Positions 17,527 to 26,140 of a stretch of DNA of 64,000 bases are shown in pieces. The notes beneath the pieces are model-generated. The model did not search any database and was not told the DNA's origin. It worked only from the letters and a program-made list of their open reading frames with translations. Positions within the stretch are counted from its first letter, which is position 1; every line of letters begins with the position of its first letter. The stretch comes from an uncultured Eubacterium sp. (GTDB lineage Bacteria > Bacillota > Clostridia > Lachnospirales > Lachnospiraceae). Location: positions 12,943 to 76,942 of the forward strand of contig URKY01000007.1 in the NCBI GenBank assembly GCA_900548465.1. The letters are read 5' to 3'. The position numbers were made by a program, and so were the translations under genes.

Positions 17527-18861
17527 ATGGGACTTATTAAAGCAGGAGCGGGAGCACTAGGAGGAACACTTGCGGATCAGTGGAAGGAATTTTTCTATTG
17601 TGAAGCATTAGACAAAGAAGTATTAATGGTGAAAGGTCAGAAAAGTGTATCGGGACGTTCGTCAAATACTAAAGGAAATGACAATATTATATCAAACGGT
17701 TCGGGAATTGCAGTAGCGGACGGTCAGTGTATGATTATTGTTGAACAGGGAAAGATTGTAGAGATTTGTGCTGAACCGGGAGAGTTTACTTATGATACAT
17801 CAACAGAGCCGAGCATTTTTTCAGGTAAGTTAGGTGAAAGCATAAAGGAAACCTTCAAAACCATTGGAAAGAGATTTACATATGGTGGGGATACGGCAAA
17901 GGATCAGAGAGTTTATTATTTTAACACAAAAGAATTAATTGACAATAAATTTGGAACACCAAATCCCATACCTTTCCGTGTAGTTGATTCAAAAATAGGA
18001 CTTGACGTAGATGTTTCTGTAAGATGCTCAGGCGTGTATTCCTACAAAATAGCAGACCCACTATTGTTTTATACAAATGTATGTGGAAATGTAAGCGATG
18101 AATATAGAAGGGAAGAACTGGATTCGCAGTTGAAAACAGAATTTATCAGTGCACTTCAACCGGCATTTAGTAAATTATCAGATATGGAGCTTCGTCCAAA
18201 CCAGATTGTTGCCCACAACACAGAACTCGAAGATGCAATGAATTTAACCCTGTCATCTAAGTGGAGTGAATTGAGAGGCTTAAAGGTTGTAAGTATTGCT
18301 CTTGGAAGTGTTACTCTTCCGGAGGAAGATGCAGAGATGATTAAACAGGCTCAGCGTACGGCGATGATGAAGGACCCTACAATGGCAGCCGCAACTTTAG
18401 TTGGAGCACAAGCAGATGCAATGAAGTCTGCTGCATCTAATGAAGCAGGAGCAATGACCGGATTTATGGGTATGGGAATGGCAATGAATGCCGGAGGTGG
18501 CATGAATGCCCAAAATCTTTTTGCCATGGGTCAGCAACAGCAGGCAAATCAACAACAGACGAATCAACAGTCACAGCAGAATAATGCGGGAAATGCATGG
18601 ACTTGTTCATGTGGGGCAACAGCAACAGGAAAGTTCTGTCCTGAATGTGGTTCGCCAAAACCTGTACAGGAAGATGGTTGGACCTGTTCATGTGGAGCAC
18701 TTAACAAGGGAAAATTCTGTCAGAACTGTGGAAAGAAGAAGCCTGAGGGAGCACCATTGTATCGTTGTGACAAATGTGGATGGGAGCCTGAGGATCCTAC
18801 GCATCCACCAAAATTCTGTCCGGAGTGTGGTGATCCGTTTGATGAAAATGATATTAAATAG
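17527..18861 (+). CDS. SPFH-domain protein with three zinc ribbons (YdjI-like)
   Basis: 444 aa from the ATG at 17527 (AGAAGGGAG precedes); an in-frame ATG 48 nt upstream has no ribosome site. The N-terminal MGLIKAGAGALGGTLADQWKEF and a following SPFH/band-7-like domain (about 1-300) match the 'virion core protein' family that includes B. subtilis YdjI. After a Gln-rich linker (about 335-355) come three CxC/CxxC ribbons: WTCSCGATATGKFCPECG, WTCSCGALNKGKFCQNCG and a third YRCDKCG...FCPECG. First of three genes matching ydjI, ydjG and ydjH; in Bacillus these help recruit PspA to stressed membrane. No pspA is in this window. Confidence 0.85.
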   Translation: MGLIKAGAGALGGTLADQWKEFFYCEALDKEVLMVKGQKSVSGRSSNTKGNDNIISNGSGIAVADGQCMIIVEQGKIVEICAEPGEFTYDTSTEPSIFSGKLGESIKETFKTIGKRFTYGGDTAKDQRVYYFNTKELIDNKFGTPNPIPFRVVDSKIGLDVDVSVRCSGVYSYKIADPLLFYTNVCGNVSDEYRREELDSQLKTEFISALQPAFSKLSDMELRPNQIVAHNTELEDAMNLTLSSKWSELRGLKVVSIALGSVTLPEEDAEMIKQAQRTAMMKDPTMAAATLVGAQADAMKSAASNEAGAMTGFMGMGMAMNAGGGMNAQNLFAMGQQQQANQQQTNQQSQQNNAGNAWTCSCGATATGKFCPECGSPKPVQEDGWTCSCGALNKGKFCQNCGKKKPEGAPLYRCDKCGWEPEDPTHPPKFCPECGDPFDENDIK

Positions 18862-18897
18862 TTAAAAAATATATGATGAAAAAGGGAGGAACATCAT

Positions 18898-19992
18898 ATG
18901 GGAGATTTACAGGAATATAAATGCCCCTGTTGTGGTGGTGCAATTGCATTTGACAGTACAAGGCAGAAAATGAAATGTCCTTATTGTGATACAGAGTTTG
19001 AAATGGAAACTCTTAAGGGATATGATGCAGAACTTAAAAGCGAAGAACCTGATGAAATGAAGTGGGATACTTCAGCAGGTGGAGAATGGAAGGATGAGGA
19101 AACTAAAGGATTAAAATCTTATGTTTGTAAATCCTGTGGAGGGGAAATTATTGCTGACGAAAACACGGCAGCAACATCATGTCCTTTCTGTGGAAATCCG
19201 GTTGTTATGATGGATCAGTTTAAAGGTTCACTGCGTCCGGATTACATAATACCTTTTAAAGTAGATAAGAAGGCGGCAAAAGAGGGATTGATGAAGCATT
19301 TATCAGGAAAAAGACTTTTGCCAAAGGTATTTAGAGAACAAAATCACATAGATGAAATTAAAGGTATATATGTTCCGTTCTGGCTGTTTGACAGCGATGC
19401 AGACGCTAGAATCAGATATAGGGCTACAAATATTAGAACATGGAGTGACAGTGATTATGATTACACGGAAACGCTGCACTACCTTGTGAACAGGGCAGGA
19501 AGTATTGGATTTGAACGTGTGCCGGTAGATGGTTCATCAAAAATGGCTGATGATTTAATGGAGTCAATTGAGCCTTACAATTTTGATGATGCAGTTGATT
19601 TTCAGACAGCATATCTTGCAGGATTTTTCGCAGACAAATACGACGTAAATGCAGAGGAAAGCGTGGAGCGTGCAAACCAGAGAGTAAAGAAATCAACAGA
19701 GAACATGTTTGCATCAACTGTTGAAGGGTATTCTACAGTGACTCCGGAGTATAGCAATATTAAGTTGTGTAACGGAGTGGCTAAGTATGCATTATACCCG
19801 GTATGGATTTTAAATACATCATGGAATGGTAATAATTATACTTTTGCCATGAATGGTCAGACGGGAAAGTTTGTTGGAGATCTTCCGGTGGACAAAGCAG
19901 CAGCACTCAAGTGGACATTAGGACTTACAGGAATATGCAGCGTAATTTCTTATGCTGTTGTTTGGATTTTGTGGTTGTTAAAGGTTATATAG
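18898..19992 (+). CDS. Zinc-ribbon membrane protein (YdjG-like)
   Basis: 364 aa. The first ribbon is CPCCGG...CPYCD (about residues 8-31) and the second CKSCGG...CPFCG (about 77-100), TFIIB-like. The middle is a beta-rich domain with VPFWLFDSDA and LYPVWILN segments. The C-terminus has one membrane helix (about 340-362), so the ribbons face the cytoplasm. It begins 36 nt after the SPFH gene with GGGAGGA and ends 13 nt before the TPM gene. The family partner of SPFH YdjI; membrane-stress scaffolding is inferred from Bacillus. Confidence 0.82.
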   Translation: MGDLQEYKCPCCGGAIAFDSTRQKMKCPYCDTEFEMETLKGYDAELKSEEPDEMKWDTSAGGEWKDEETKGLKSYVCKSCGGEIIADENTAATSCPFCGNPVVMMDQFKGSLRPDYIIPFKVDKKAAKEGLMKHLSGKRLLPKVFREQNHIDEIKGIYVPFWLFDSDADARIRYRATNIRTWSDSDYDYTETLHYLVNRAGSIGFERVPVDGSSKMADDLMESIEPYNFDDAVDFQTAYLAGFFADKYDVNAEESVERANQRVKKSTENMFASTVEGYSTVTPEYSNIKLCNGVAKYALYPVWILNTSWNGNNYTFAMNGQTGKFVGDLPVDKAAALKWTLGLTGICSVISYAVVWILWLLKVI

Positions 19993-20005
19993 GGAGGGCA
20001 GTTTT

Positions 20006-20803
20006 ATGAAGAAAAAAATAATTATGTTTATAATGGCTCTTACTCTATGTGTATTATCGGTTATACCGGCAATGGCTGCGGATGATATGAGTATGTATGT
20101 TGTAGATGAGGCAAATCTTCTTACGGATAAGGAAGAAGAGTCTCTTTACAATGCTATGAAGGAAATAAGTGAAAAGCAAAAATGCAGTGTTTCCGTTGTT
20201 ACCGTAAATGGTCTTGAAGGCAAAAGCGTGCAGGATTTTGCCGATGACTACTACGATTACAATGGCTATGGTTATGGAAATAAAAGAGATGGCATTATGC
20301 TTTTAATAAGCATGGAAGACCGTGATTATTATATGACTACCCATGGCTTTGGCGTTACTGCATTTACAGATTACGGAATAGATTACATAGGAAATAAATT
20401 AAAAACCAGTCTGTCAGATGGAAATTACTATAAGGCTTTTGAAATATTTGCTAATCAGTGTGATGACTTTATAACTCAGGCACGTAAAGGCAAACCTTAC
20501 GACAGTGCAAATAAGCCTCATGCTTCATTGGGAGTTAAATGGATATTTATCTCTATTATGGCAGGTCTTATAATTGCAATAATGATAGTTGCATATATGT
20601 GGTCGAAATTGAAAACTGTAAGAAGACAGCCGGCAGCTTCTGATTATGTAAAAAAAGGAAGTATGCAGGTAACTGAAAGAAGCGATTTCTTTTTATACAG
20701 TACTATTAATAAAGTGGCAAAGCCAAAGAACGAAAATAATGGAAGCAGTACCCATGTTTCATCTTCAGGAGAGACCCATGGAGGTGGCGGAGGAAAGTTC
20801 TAG
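20006..20803 (+). CDS. TPM-domain membrane protein (YdjH/YgcG-like)
   Basis: 265 aa. Signal peptide to about residue 25 (VIPAMAA), then a TPM phosphatase-like domain (VDEANLLTDKEEESLYNAM and GIMLLISMEDRDYYMTTHG) facing outside, one membrane helix (about 175-195), and a Gly-rich GGGGGKF tail typical of this family. GGGAGGGCAG precedes the start. Third gene of the SPFH/zinc-ribbon/TPM operon. Confidence 0.88.
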   Translation: MKKKIIMFIMALTLCVLSVIPAMAADDMSMYVVDEANLLTDKEEESLYNAMKEISEKQKCSVSVVTVNGLEGKSVQDFADDYYDYNGYGYGNKRDGIMLLISMEDRDYYMTTHGFGVTAFTDYGIDYIGNKLKTSLSDGNYYKAFEIFANQCDDFITQARKGKPYDSANKPHASLGVKWIFISIMAGLIIAIMIVAYMWSKLKTVRRQPAASDYVKKGSMQVTERSDFFLYSTINKVAKPKNENNGSSTHVSSSGETHGGGGGKF

Positions 20804-20903
20804 AATGTGAAATAATTTATAAGAATTAAAAATAACAAATTTGCACTAGAGTAAATGAGAAAAAAACATCTTTTGATATATTCAAAAATAAGTGTTTTGA
20901 TGT

Positions 20904-20954
20904 ATAATAGTTTAAACCGAAACTAAAATAATAGTGTCTGGTTTAAACTATTAT
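20904..20954. promoter_or_regulatory. 15-bp perfect inverted repeat over the rubrerythrin promoter
   Basis: ATAATAGTTTAAACC (20904-20918) and its exact reverse complement (20940-20954) flank 21 bp. TATAAT at 20903-20908 overlaps the left arm and can act as the -10 element. The right arm ends 25 bp before the rubrerythrin start. A stress-regulator operator (PerR-like) or an mRNA leader stem are both possible. Confidence 0.6.
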
Positions 20955-20979
20955 TTATTTTTATTAGGAGGATTTTGAT

Positions 20980-21516
20980 ATGAGCAAGTATGCAGGAACA
21001 AAAACAGAAAAGAACCTTGAAGCAGCATTTTCAGGGGAATCACAGGCAAGAAATAAATACACTTATTTTGCTTCAAAGGCAAAAAAGGAAGGTTATGAAC
21101 AGATTGCCGCTTTATTTTTAAAAACGGCAGATAATGAAAAAGAACATGCGAAAATGTGGTTTAAAGAATTAAATGGTATTGGTGATACAGCTCAGAATCT
21201 TGAGGCTGCAGCAGAAGGCGAAAACTATGAATGGACAGATATGTATGAAGAATTTGCCAAGACAGCTGAAGAAGAAGGATTTCATGAATTGGCAGAAAAA
21301 TTCCGTATGGTAGGAGAAATTGAAAAACATCATGAAGAAAGATATAGAGCACTTCTTAAAAATGTTGAGACAGCTAAGGTATTTGAAAAGAGTGAAGTTA
21401 AGGTTTGGGAATGCCGTAACTGCGGTCACATTATAGTTGGAACGAAAGCACCGGAAGTTTGCCCGGTATGCAATCATCCACAGAGTTATTTTGAAATCCA
21501 TACAGAAAACTATTAA
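20980..21516 (+). CDS. rbr: Rubrerythrin
   Basis: Non-haem diiron peroxidase that reduces hydrogen peroxide in anaerobes, 178 aa. Ferritin-like four-helix domain (about 1-140) with the iron ligands in [22 protein letters not shown] and EIEKHHEER. The C-terminal rubredoxin domain has C-x2-C pairs in WECRNCGH and CPVCNHP. TTAGGAGGATTTTGAT precedes the ATG. A MATE exporter starts 1 nt after its stop codon. Confidence 0.97.
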   Translation: MSKYAGTKTEKNLEAAFSGESQARNKYTYFASKAKKEGYEQIAALFLKTADNEKEHAKMWFKELNGIGDTAQNLEAAAEGENYEWTDMYEEFAKTAEEEGFHELAEKFRMVGEIEKHHEERYRALLKNVETAKVFEKSEVKVWECRNCGHIIVGTKAPEVCPVCNHPQSYFEIHTENY

Positions 21517-21517
21517 G

Positions 21518-22807
21518 ATGAAATTTGCAAAGTACGTTTTTCAAAGTGTACTTGCAATGATAGGGTTATCTTTATATATTTTAGCAGACACATTTTTTAT
21601 ATCAAAGGCAGTAGGCAGTGATGGTATTACTGCCTTAAACCTTGCTCTGCCGATTTATGGAATTATTTTTGCCATTGGATCCATGATTGGAGTGGGTTCA
21701 GCTATCAGATTTTCCATAGAAAAGGATAGAGAAAAAGATAATGACAATAATTATTTTTTTAATGCATTGTTATGGGGAACTGTAATAGGAATTATATTCA
21801 GCGTAATAGGTCTGGTATTTCCTGATAAAGTTATTTCCATAATGGGAGGCGATGACATAATTATAAAAACCGGAATATCTTATTTTAGGATATTTATGTC
21901 ATTTGCTCCGTTTTTTATATGGAATTACATTTGCAATGCTTTTGTGAGAAATGATGGAAACCCTTCCGTAAGTATGGCAGCAACATTGTTAAGCAGCCTG
22001 TTTAATATAGTATTTGACTATGTACTGATGTTTCCGTTGGGCATGGGAATGGCAGGAGCGGCTCTTGCCACGGCATTTTCACCTATAGTTGGAATTATGA
22101 TATGCATGATACATTTTAAATCAAAGAAAAACAGTGTCAGATTTAAAATTTCAAAGCCATCAATATCAAAACTGTTTTATTCATGTCAGGTAGGTATGTC
22201 AGCATTTGTAGGAGAAATTTCCAGCGCAGTTATTGTAACTGTTTTTAATTTCCTTATATTAAGCATTGCCGGAAATATTGGTGTGGCAGCTTATGGGGTA
22301 GTGGCAAACATTGCTCTGGTAGCAGTGGCGGTTTTTAATGGTGTAGCCCAGGGAACACAACCACTTATCAGTGAGAATTTCGGACAGGGCAAAAAAGAGA
22401 ATGTGAAACTGTTGCAGAAACTTGGCATAATTACTGCTATAAGTCTTGTTATAATTATTCTTATAATAATATGGAGCTTTACAGAGCAAATTGTAGGAAT
22501 ATTTAACAGTGAAGGAAGCATACAATTATTGGAATTGGCAAAACCGGGACTTAGAATATATTTTATAGGATTCCTTTTTGCAGGAGTAAATATATTTTGT
22601 GCAAGTGCCCTTAGTGCCGTTGCGTCAGTAAAATGGGCTTTTATTTTGTCAATTTTAAAGGGATTTATTGTGGTAAATATATGTGCTGTAGTGCTTACTC
22701 CCATATTTGGAATGAAAGGTGTGTGGAGTGCATTCCCATTATCTGAATTAATTATTTTAATATTAACAGTTATTGCAATGAAAAAGACTAAAGAAGCGCA
22801 GGACTAA
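21518..22807 (+). CDS. MATE family efflux transporter
   Basis: 429 aa, about 12 membrane helices, two MatE halves (about 1-215 and 225-425), with ADTFFISKAVG near the N-terminus as in cation-coupled multidrug exporters. The start is placed at 21518, 1 nt after the rubrerythrin stop; no ribosome site of its own is clear, so translation probably depends on coupling. A longer frame beginning inside rubrerythrin is unlikely. The substrate is unknown. Confidence 0.9.
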   Translation: MKFAKYVFQSVLAMIGLSLYILADTFFISKAVGSDGITALNLALPIYGIIFAIGSMIGVGSAIRFSIEKDREKDNDNNYFFNALLWGTVIGIIFSVIGLVFPDKVISIMGGDDIIIKTGISYFRIFMSFAPFFIWNYICNAFVRNDGNPSVSMAATLLSSLFNIVFDYVLMFPLGMGMAGAALATAFSPIVGIMICMIHFKSKKNSVRFKISKPSISKLFYSCQVGMSAFVGEISSAVIVTVFNFLILSIAGNIGVAAYGVVANIALVAVAVFNGVAQGTQPLISENFGQGKKENVKLLQKLGIITAISLVIIILIIIWSFTEQIVGIFNSEGSIQLLELAKPGLRIYFIGFLFAGVNIFCASALSAVASVKWAFILSILKGFIVVNICAVVLTPIFGMKGVWSAFPLSELIILILTVIAMKKTKEAQD

Positions 22808-22825
22808 ATACAATTGAGGGGATAA

Positions 22826-22839
22826 TCACTGTACAGTGA
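22826..22839. promoter_or_regulatory. 14-bp perfect palindrome upstream of the Gfo/Idh gene
   Basis: TCACTGTACAGTGA is a perfect palindrome 33 bp before the Gfo/Idh start. Its half GTACAGTGA recurs at 23947-23955, upstream of the acidic membrane protein, suggesting a shared repressor site. Confidence 0.45.
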
Positions 22840-22872
22840 GAAAAATATACTTTGAAAGTAGAGGTTAAAATC

Positions 22873-23847
22873 ATGAAAAAATACAATTGGGCGACACTTG
22901 GATGTGGTGTAATTGCAAATGAATTGGCACAGGCTATGGAAATTAGAGGACAAAAACTTTATTCAGTAGCTAACAGAACATACAAAAAGGCAGTTGAATT
23001 TGCCGATAAGTATGGAATTGAAAAAGTATATAACAATATTGATGAAGTTTTCGAAGATGAAAATGTGGATATTATATATATTTCCACACCTCACAATACA
23101 CATATTTCGTATTTGCGAAAAGCTCTGGCAGCAGGAAAACATGTATTGTGTGAAAAGTCAATTACATTGAATTCAGAGGAATTGGCTGAAGCGGTTGCTT
23201 TGGCAAAGAAAAATAATGTTATATTGGCTGAGGCTATGACTATTTATCATATGCCGATATATAAAACTTTAAATGAAAAAATACATTCAGGGGAACTTGG
23301 AAAGTTAGGACTCATCCAAATGAATTTCGGTAGCTATAAAGAATATGATATGACTAATAGGTTCTTTAATAGAAATCTGGCAGGTGGTGCAATGCTTGAC
23401 ATTGGAGTATATGCTTTGTCATTTGTAAGATGGTTTATGAGTTCATGTCCTGATGAAGTATTGTCACAGGTTAAATATGCCGAAACAGGAGTTGACGAAC
23501 AGGCGGGTATTCTGTTGAAAAATAAGGAAGAAGAAATGGCAACTGTAATTCTTTCGCTTCACTGTAAACAGCCAAAGCGTGGAACAATAGCATTTGATAA
23601 GGGATACGTGGAAATTTATGAGTATCCTAGAGGTCAGGAAGCGGTGATAACTTATACTGAAGATGGTCATACAGAAAAGATTACAAGTGGTGAAACGAAA
23701 AATGCACTTTTGTATGAAGTAGAGGATATGGAAAAAACTGTTTCCGGTGAGGGAGATTTTATGAAACTTTCTTATACCGAGGATGTTATGAAAATCATGA
23801 CAGACATAAGAAAACAGTGGAATATGAAATATCCTGAAGAGGAATAA
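22873..23847 (+). CDS. Gfo/Idh/MocA family oxidoreductase
   Basis: NAD(P)-dependent sugar or inositol dehydrogenase family, 324 aa from the ATG at 22873 (AGTAGAGG precedes; an upstream in-frame ATG is weaker). N-terminal Rossmann motif GCGVIA, the STPHNTHI segment, and CEKSITLN where most members have EKP, so proline is replaced by serine. The C-terminal alpha/beta substrate domain begins near 125 (YHMPIYKTL). The substrate cannot be told. Monocistronic with a strong terminator. Confidence 0.9.
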   Translation: MKKYNWATLGCGVIANELAQAMEIRGQKLYSVANRTYKKAVEFADKYGIEKVYNNIDEVFEDENVDIIYISTPHNTHISYLRKALAAGKHVLCEKSITLNSEELAEAVALAKKNNVILAEAMTIYHMPIYKTLNEKIHSGELGKLGLIQMNFGSYKEYDMTNRFFNRNLAGGAMLDIGVYALSFVRWFMSSCPDEVLSQVKYAETGVDEQAGILLKNKEEEMATVILSLHCKQPKRGTIAFDKGYVEIYEYPRGQEAVITYTEDGHTEKITSGETKNALLYEVEDMEKTVSGEGDFMKLSYTEDVMKIMTDIRKQWNMKYPEEE

Positions 23848-23858
23848 TTTGAATAAAA

Positions 23859-23912
23859 AGGGAACTAAAGGTTGAATTTTAAAACCTAAGTTCCCCCCCT
23901 TTTTTTTTATAT
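23859..23912 (+). terminator. Terminator of the Gfo/Idh gene
   Basis: GGGAACT..AAGGTT pairs with AACCT..AAGTTCCC around 10 nt, followed by a run of C and nine T. Confidence 0.88.
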
Positions 23913-24013
23913 TTTTTTGCAACTTTTTCCATAAATCCCATTTATTGTACAGTGACAGCAGTATTTTATAACTGAACATTGAAATTGAACTACAATTAAT
24001 GGGAGGTATTGTT

Positions 24014-24586
24014 ATGGCTTTATATGATTGGAATCGCAATGGCAAGAAAGATGCAGTAGATGATTTTATAGAATTTAATATTATGAAGAGTATGTCAAAG
24101 GGATCTTCAGAAAATAATTATTCATATGGACACAGTGGCGGAACATCAAATTTCTGGATAGTGGTGATGTTATTAGGAGTTATTGTTGTAATGGGAGTGA
24201 TTTTAGATGCATGCCAAACTAAATGCGCATACCCAGGATGTACAAACGAACCAGCAGAAGGAAGTGATTATTGCTACTTGCATAGAACATGGACTGGTTA
24301 TCACTCAGGTAGTAGTTATAACACAAATAATTCTATGTACACATCAGAGGATTATAGTACAAATGATTCAACAGATAATTATTCATCAGACAGTACGGTG
24401 GACAATTATAAAACAGATTACAGTAACTCAGGTAATTATAATAGTTCATATGACGAAGACGATGCTGATCCATACGATGCAAAAAGTTATTCAGATGCAG
24501 AAGATTTTTATGATGACAATTATGAAGACTTTGATGGTTTTGAAGATGCAGAAGATTATTATGATGAACATTATGAGGAAGATTAG
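24014..24586 (+). CDS. Acidic Tyr/Ser-rich membrane protein, unknown function
   Basis: 190 aa from the ATG at 24014 with GGGAGG before it. The N-terminus has DWNRNGKKDAVDD, a dockerin/EF-hand-like calcium loop (D-x-N-x-N-G-x-x-D). One membrane helix (about 50-72) follows. Then comes a small Cys cluster CAYPGCTNEPAEGSDYC with nearby His, a zinc-knuckle-like motif, and a disordered Tyr/Ser/Asp tail that ends strongly acidic. I do not know a named family. The out-of-frame reading of the tail is low complexity and not a gene. Confidence 0.75.
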   Translation: MALYDWNRNGKKDAVDDFIEFNIMKSMSKGSSENNYSYGHSGGTSNFWIVVMLLGVIVVMGVILDACQTKCAYPGCTNEPAEGSDYCYLHRTWTGYHSGSSYNTNNSMYTSEDYSTNDSTDNYSSDSTVDNYKTDYSNSGNYNSSYDEDDADPYDAKSYSDAEDFYDDNYEDFDGFEDAEDYYDEHYEED

Positions 24587-24600
24587 ACATTTACAAAGTC

Positions 24601-24629
24601 TTGACAAAAAATGGGGGCGAATTTATCAT
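24601..24629 (+). promoter_or_regulatory. Promoter of the HD-phosphatase pair
   Basis: TTGACA (24601-24606), a 17-nt spacer and TATCAT (24624-24629), 31 nt before the HD gene start. Confidence 0.6.
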
Positions 24630-24660
24630 TGATGAAGAACAAATATTGTGAGGAATGAAA

Positions 24661-25113
24661 ATGACTTTTTATGAAGAAGAAATTCAAAAGAATATAGATA
24701 ACCTTGAAAAAGAGGGACGCCTGTCCCTGACAAAGGGTTTTATACAGCATGGGAATGTTTCTGTGTACGAACATTGTTTGGCAGTGTGTGTATGTAGCAT
24801 CAAAATAGCAAGAATGCTTCGTATACGTTATGATTTAAGGGCGTTAATAAGAGGAGCTTTGCTGCACGATTATTTTTTGTATGATTGGCATATTAATGAT
24901 GATCCTAATCGTAAGTTGCATGGTTTCTTTCATCCGTCAGTAGCCCTTGAGAATGCTCTTAAAGATTATGAATTGTCTAAGAAAGAGCAGGACATTATTA
25001 AGCATCATATGTTTCCGCTTACTATTATTCCACCAATGTGTAGGGAAGCATGGCTTGTTTGTCTGGCAGACAAAATATGTGCCGGAAAAGAAACGCTATT
25101 AAGGAGGCAGTAA
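24661..25113 (+). CDS. HD-domain phosphohydrolase
   Basis: 150 aa. The metal-binding pattern H (YEHCLAV), HD (LLHDYFLYDWH), HH (IIKHHMFP) and D (LADKICA) of the HD superfamily is complete. The start is taken at 24661, because TGAGGA directly abuts the ATG at 24655 but is well spaced for 24661. Its stop codon abuts the next ATG, so it forms a two-gene operon with a histidine phosphatase. The substrate is unknown; nucleotide or small phosphate ester is likely. Confidence 0.85.
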   Translation: MTFYEEEIQKNIDNLEKEGRLSLTKGFIQHGNVSVYEHCLAVCVCSIKIARMLRIRYDLRALIRGALLHDYFLYDWHINDDPNRKLHGFFHPSVALENALKDYELSKKEQDIIKHHMFPLTIIPPMCREAWLVCLADKICAGKETLLRRQ

Positions 25114-25710
25114 ATGGAAATATATATTTTACGTCATGGACAGACTGTTTGGAATAAATCAAGACTACTTCAGGGAAGCAGAGACATAGAACTTTGTGAA
25201 GAGGGAAGAGCAGTTGCCAGAGAAAGATGTGACCAGTTAAAAGAGGTTGATTTTGATGTGATATATAGTTCTCCTCTGAAACGTGCTTATGAAACAGCTT
25301 GTATAATAAGAGGTGATAGGGATATTCCAATTATAAAGGATGACCGTCTTAGAGAAATTAACTTTGGTGAGAACGAAGGAAAAAGTGTTATAGAATTAGA
25401 AAAGGATAAGTCAAATCCATTTGTTAAATTCTTTAACGACCCTATAAATTATAAAGCACCTAAAGGTGGCGAATCTTTTAGTGACGTGTGCAAAAGGACA
25501 AAGGAGTTTGTACAGGAAGTATTAGAGCCTAATAGAAATAAATATAACCGTGTGTTAATTGCAGGACATGGCGCAATGAATAAAGGGATGCTGTGCTACA
25601 TTCTGAATCACGGAATTGAAGATTATTGGAGCGGAAGTTTACAGAAAAACTGTGGAATAATAATCATTGAATTAGATGAGAATGGCTACAGACAAATCGG
25701 GGAAATATAA
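25114..25710 (+). CDS. Histidine phosphatase (phosphoglycerate mutase-like)
   Basis: 198 aa. Catalytic RHGQT motif (H8) with YSSPLKRAYETA, the second histidine in AGHGAMNKG, and conserved E near residue 85. Small GpmB/CobC-type phosphatase rather than a glycolytic mutase by length. It begins right after the HD gene stop with AAGGAGGCAG as ribosome site. Confidence 0.9.
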   Translation: MEIYILRHGQTVWNKSRLLQGSRDIELCEEGRAVARERCDQLKEVDFDVIYSSPLKRAYETACIIRGDRDIPIIKDDRLREINFGENEGKSVIELEKDKSNPFVKFFNDPINYKAPKGGESFSDVCKRTKEFVQEVLEPNRNKYNRVLIAGHGAMNKGMLCYILNHGIEDYWSGSLQKNCGIIIIELDENGYRQIGEI

Positions 25711-25738
25711 AAAGTATAAATAGTAATTAATTAAAATG

Positions 25739-25774
25739 TATGCATGATGTTGTAAGCCATGCATATATTTTTTT
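25739..25774 (+). terminator. Terminator after the histidine phosphatase
   Basis: Perfect 8-bp stem TATGCATG/CATGCATA with an 11-nt loop, then a T run. Confidence 0.85.
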
Positions 25775-25798
25775 ACAATAAATTCTAAAAACTTACAA

Positions 25799-26116
25799 AT
25801 GCTTATAAATGCAGATGATGCTAAGGCTTACATTAACCTGTACAGAGAAAATAATAAATACATTATAAAATCAGGAGCGGAAGACATTTTCAAAGTAGAA
25901 CATCCGGATGTCGTAGTTGAATCAGAAAGTCTGTGGTTTGAAATTAAAAAAGATGGTAATACATATGAAATGTTTTATTCATTAGATGGAAATGATTTTC
26001 TGTCCTTAAGCAAAAACAATATTGAATCAGACATTGCAACTTTTGCAGGATGCGGAATTATAACATTCAAAGAAAGTGATTTTTGTGTTAAAGTATTAGA
26101 TATGGAAATAGAATAA
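25799..26116 (+). pseudogene. Remnant of a GH43-type glycosidase C-terminal domain
   Basis: A 105-codon frame without a ribosome site, beginning in mid-domain. The segment LWFEIKKDGNTYEMFYSLDG resembles the concanavalin-like C-terminal domain of GH43 beta-xylosidases, and the frame ends where that domain would end. The catalytic propeller is absent. Likely the 3' stump of a deleted xylan or arabinan hydrolase; it lies before a broken DeoR regulator. Confidence 0.5.
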
Positions 26117-26140
26117 AAACAAAAATTGCAAGGAGATACA

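Noticed and set aside
24207..24632. 141-codon frame inside the acidic membrane protein gene
   Set aside because: Low-complexity I/M/T-rich shadow of the Asp/Tyr/Ser tail in another frame, no ribosome site.
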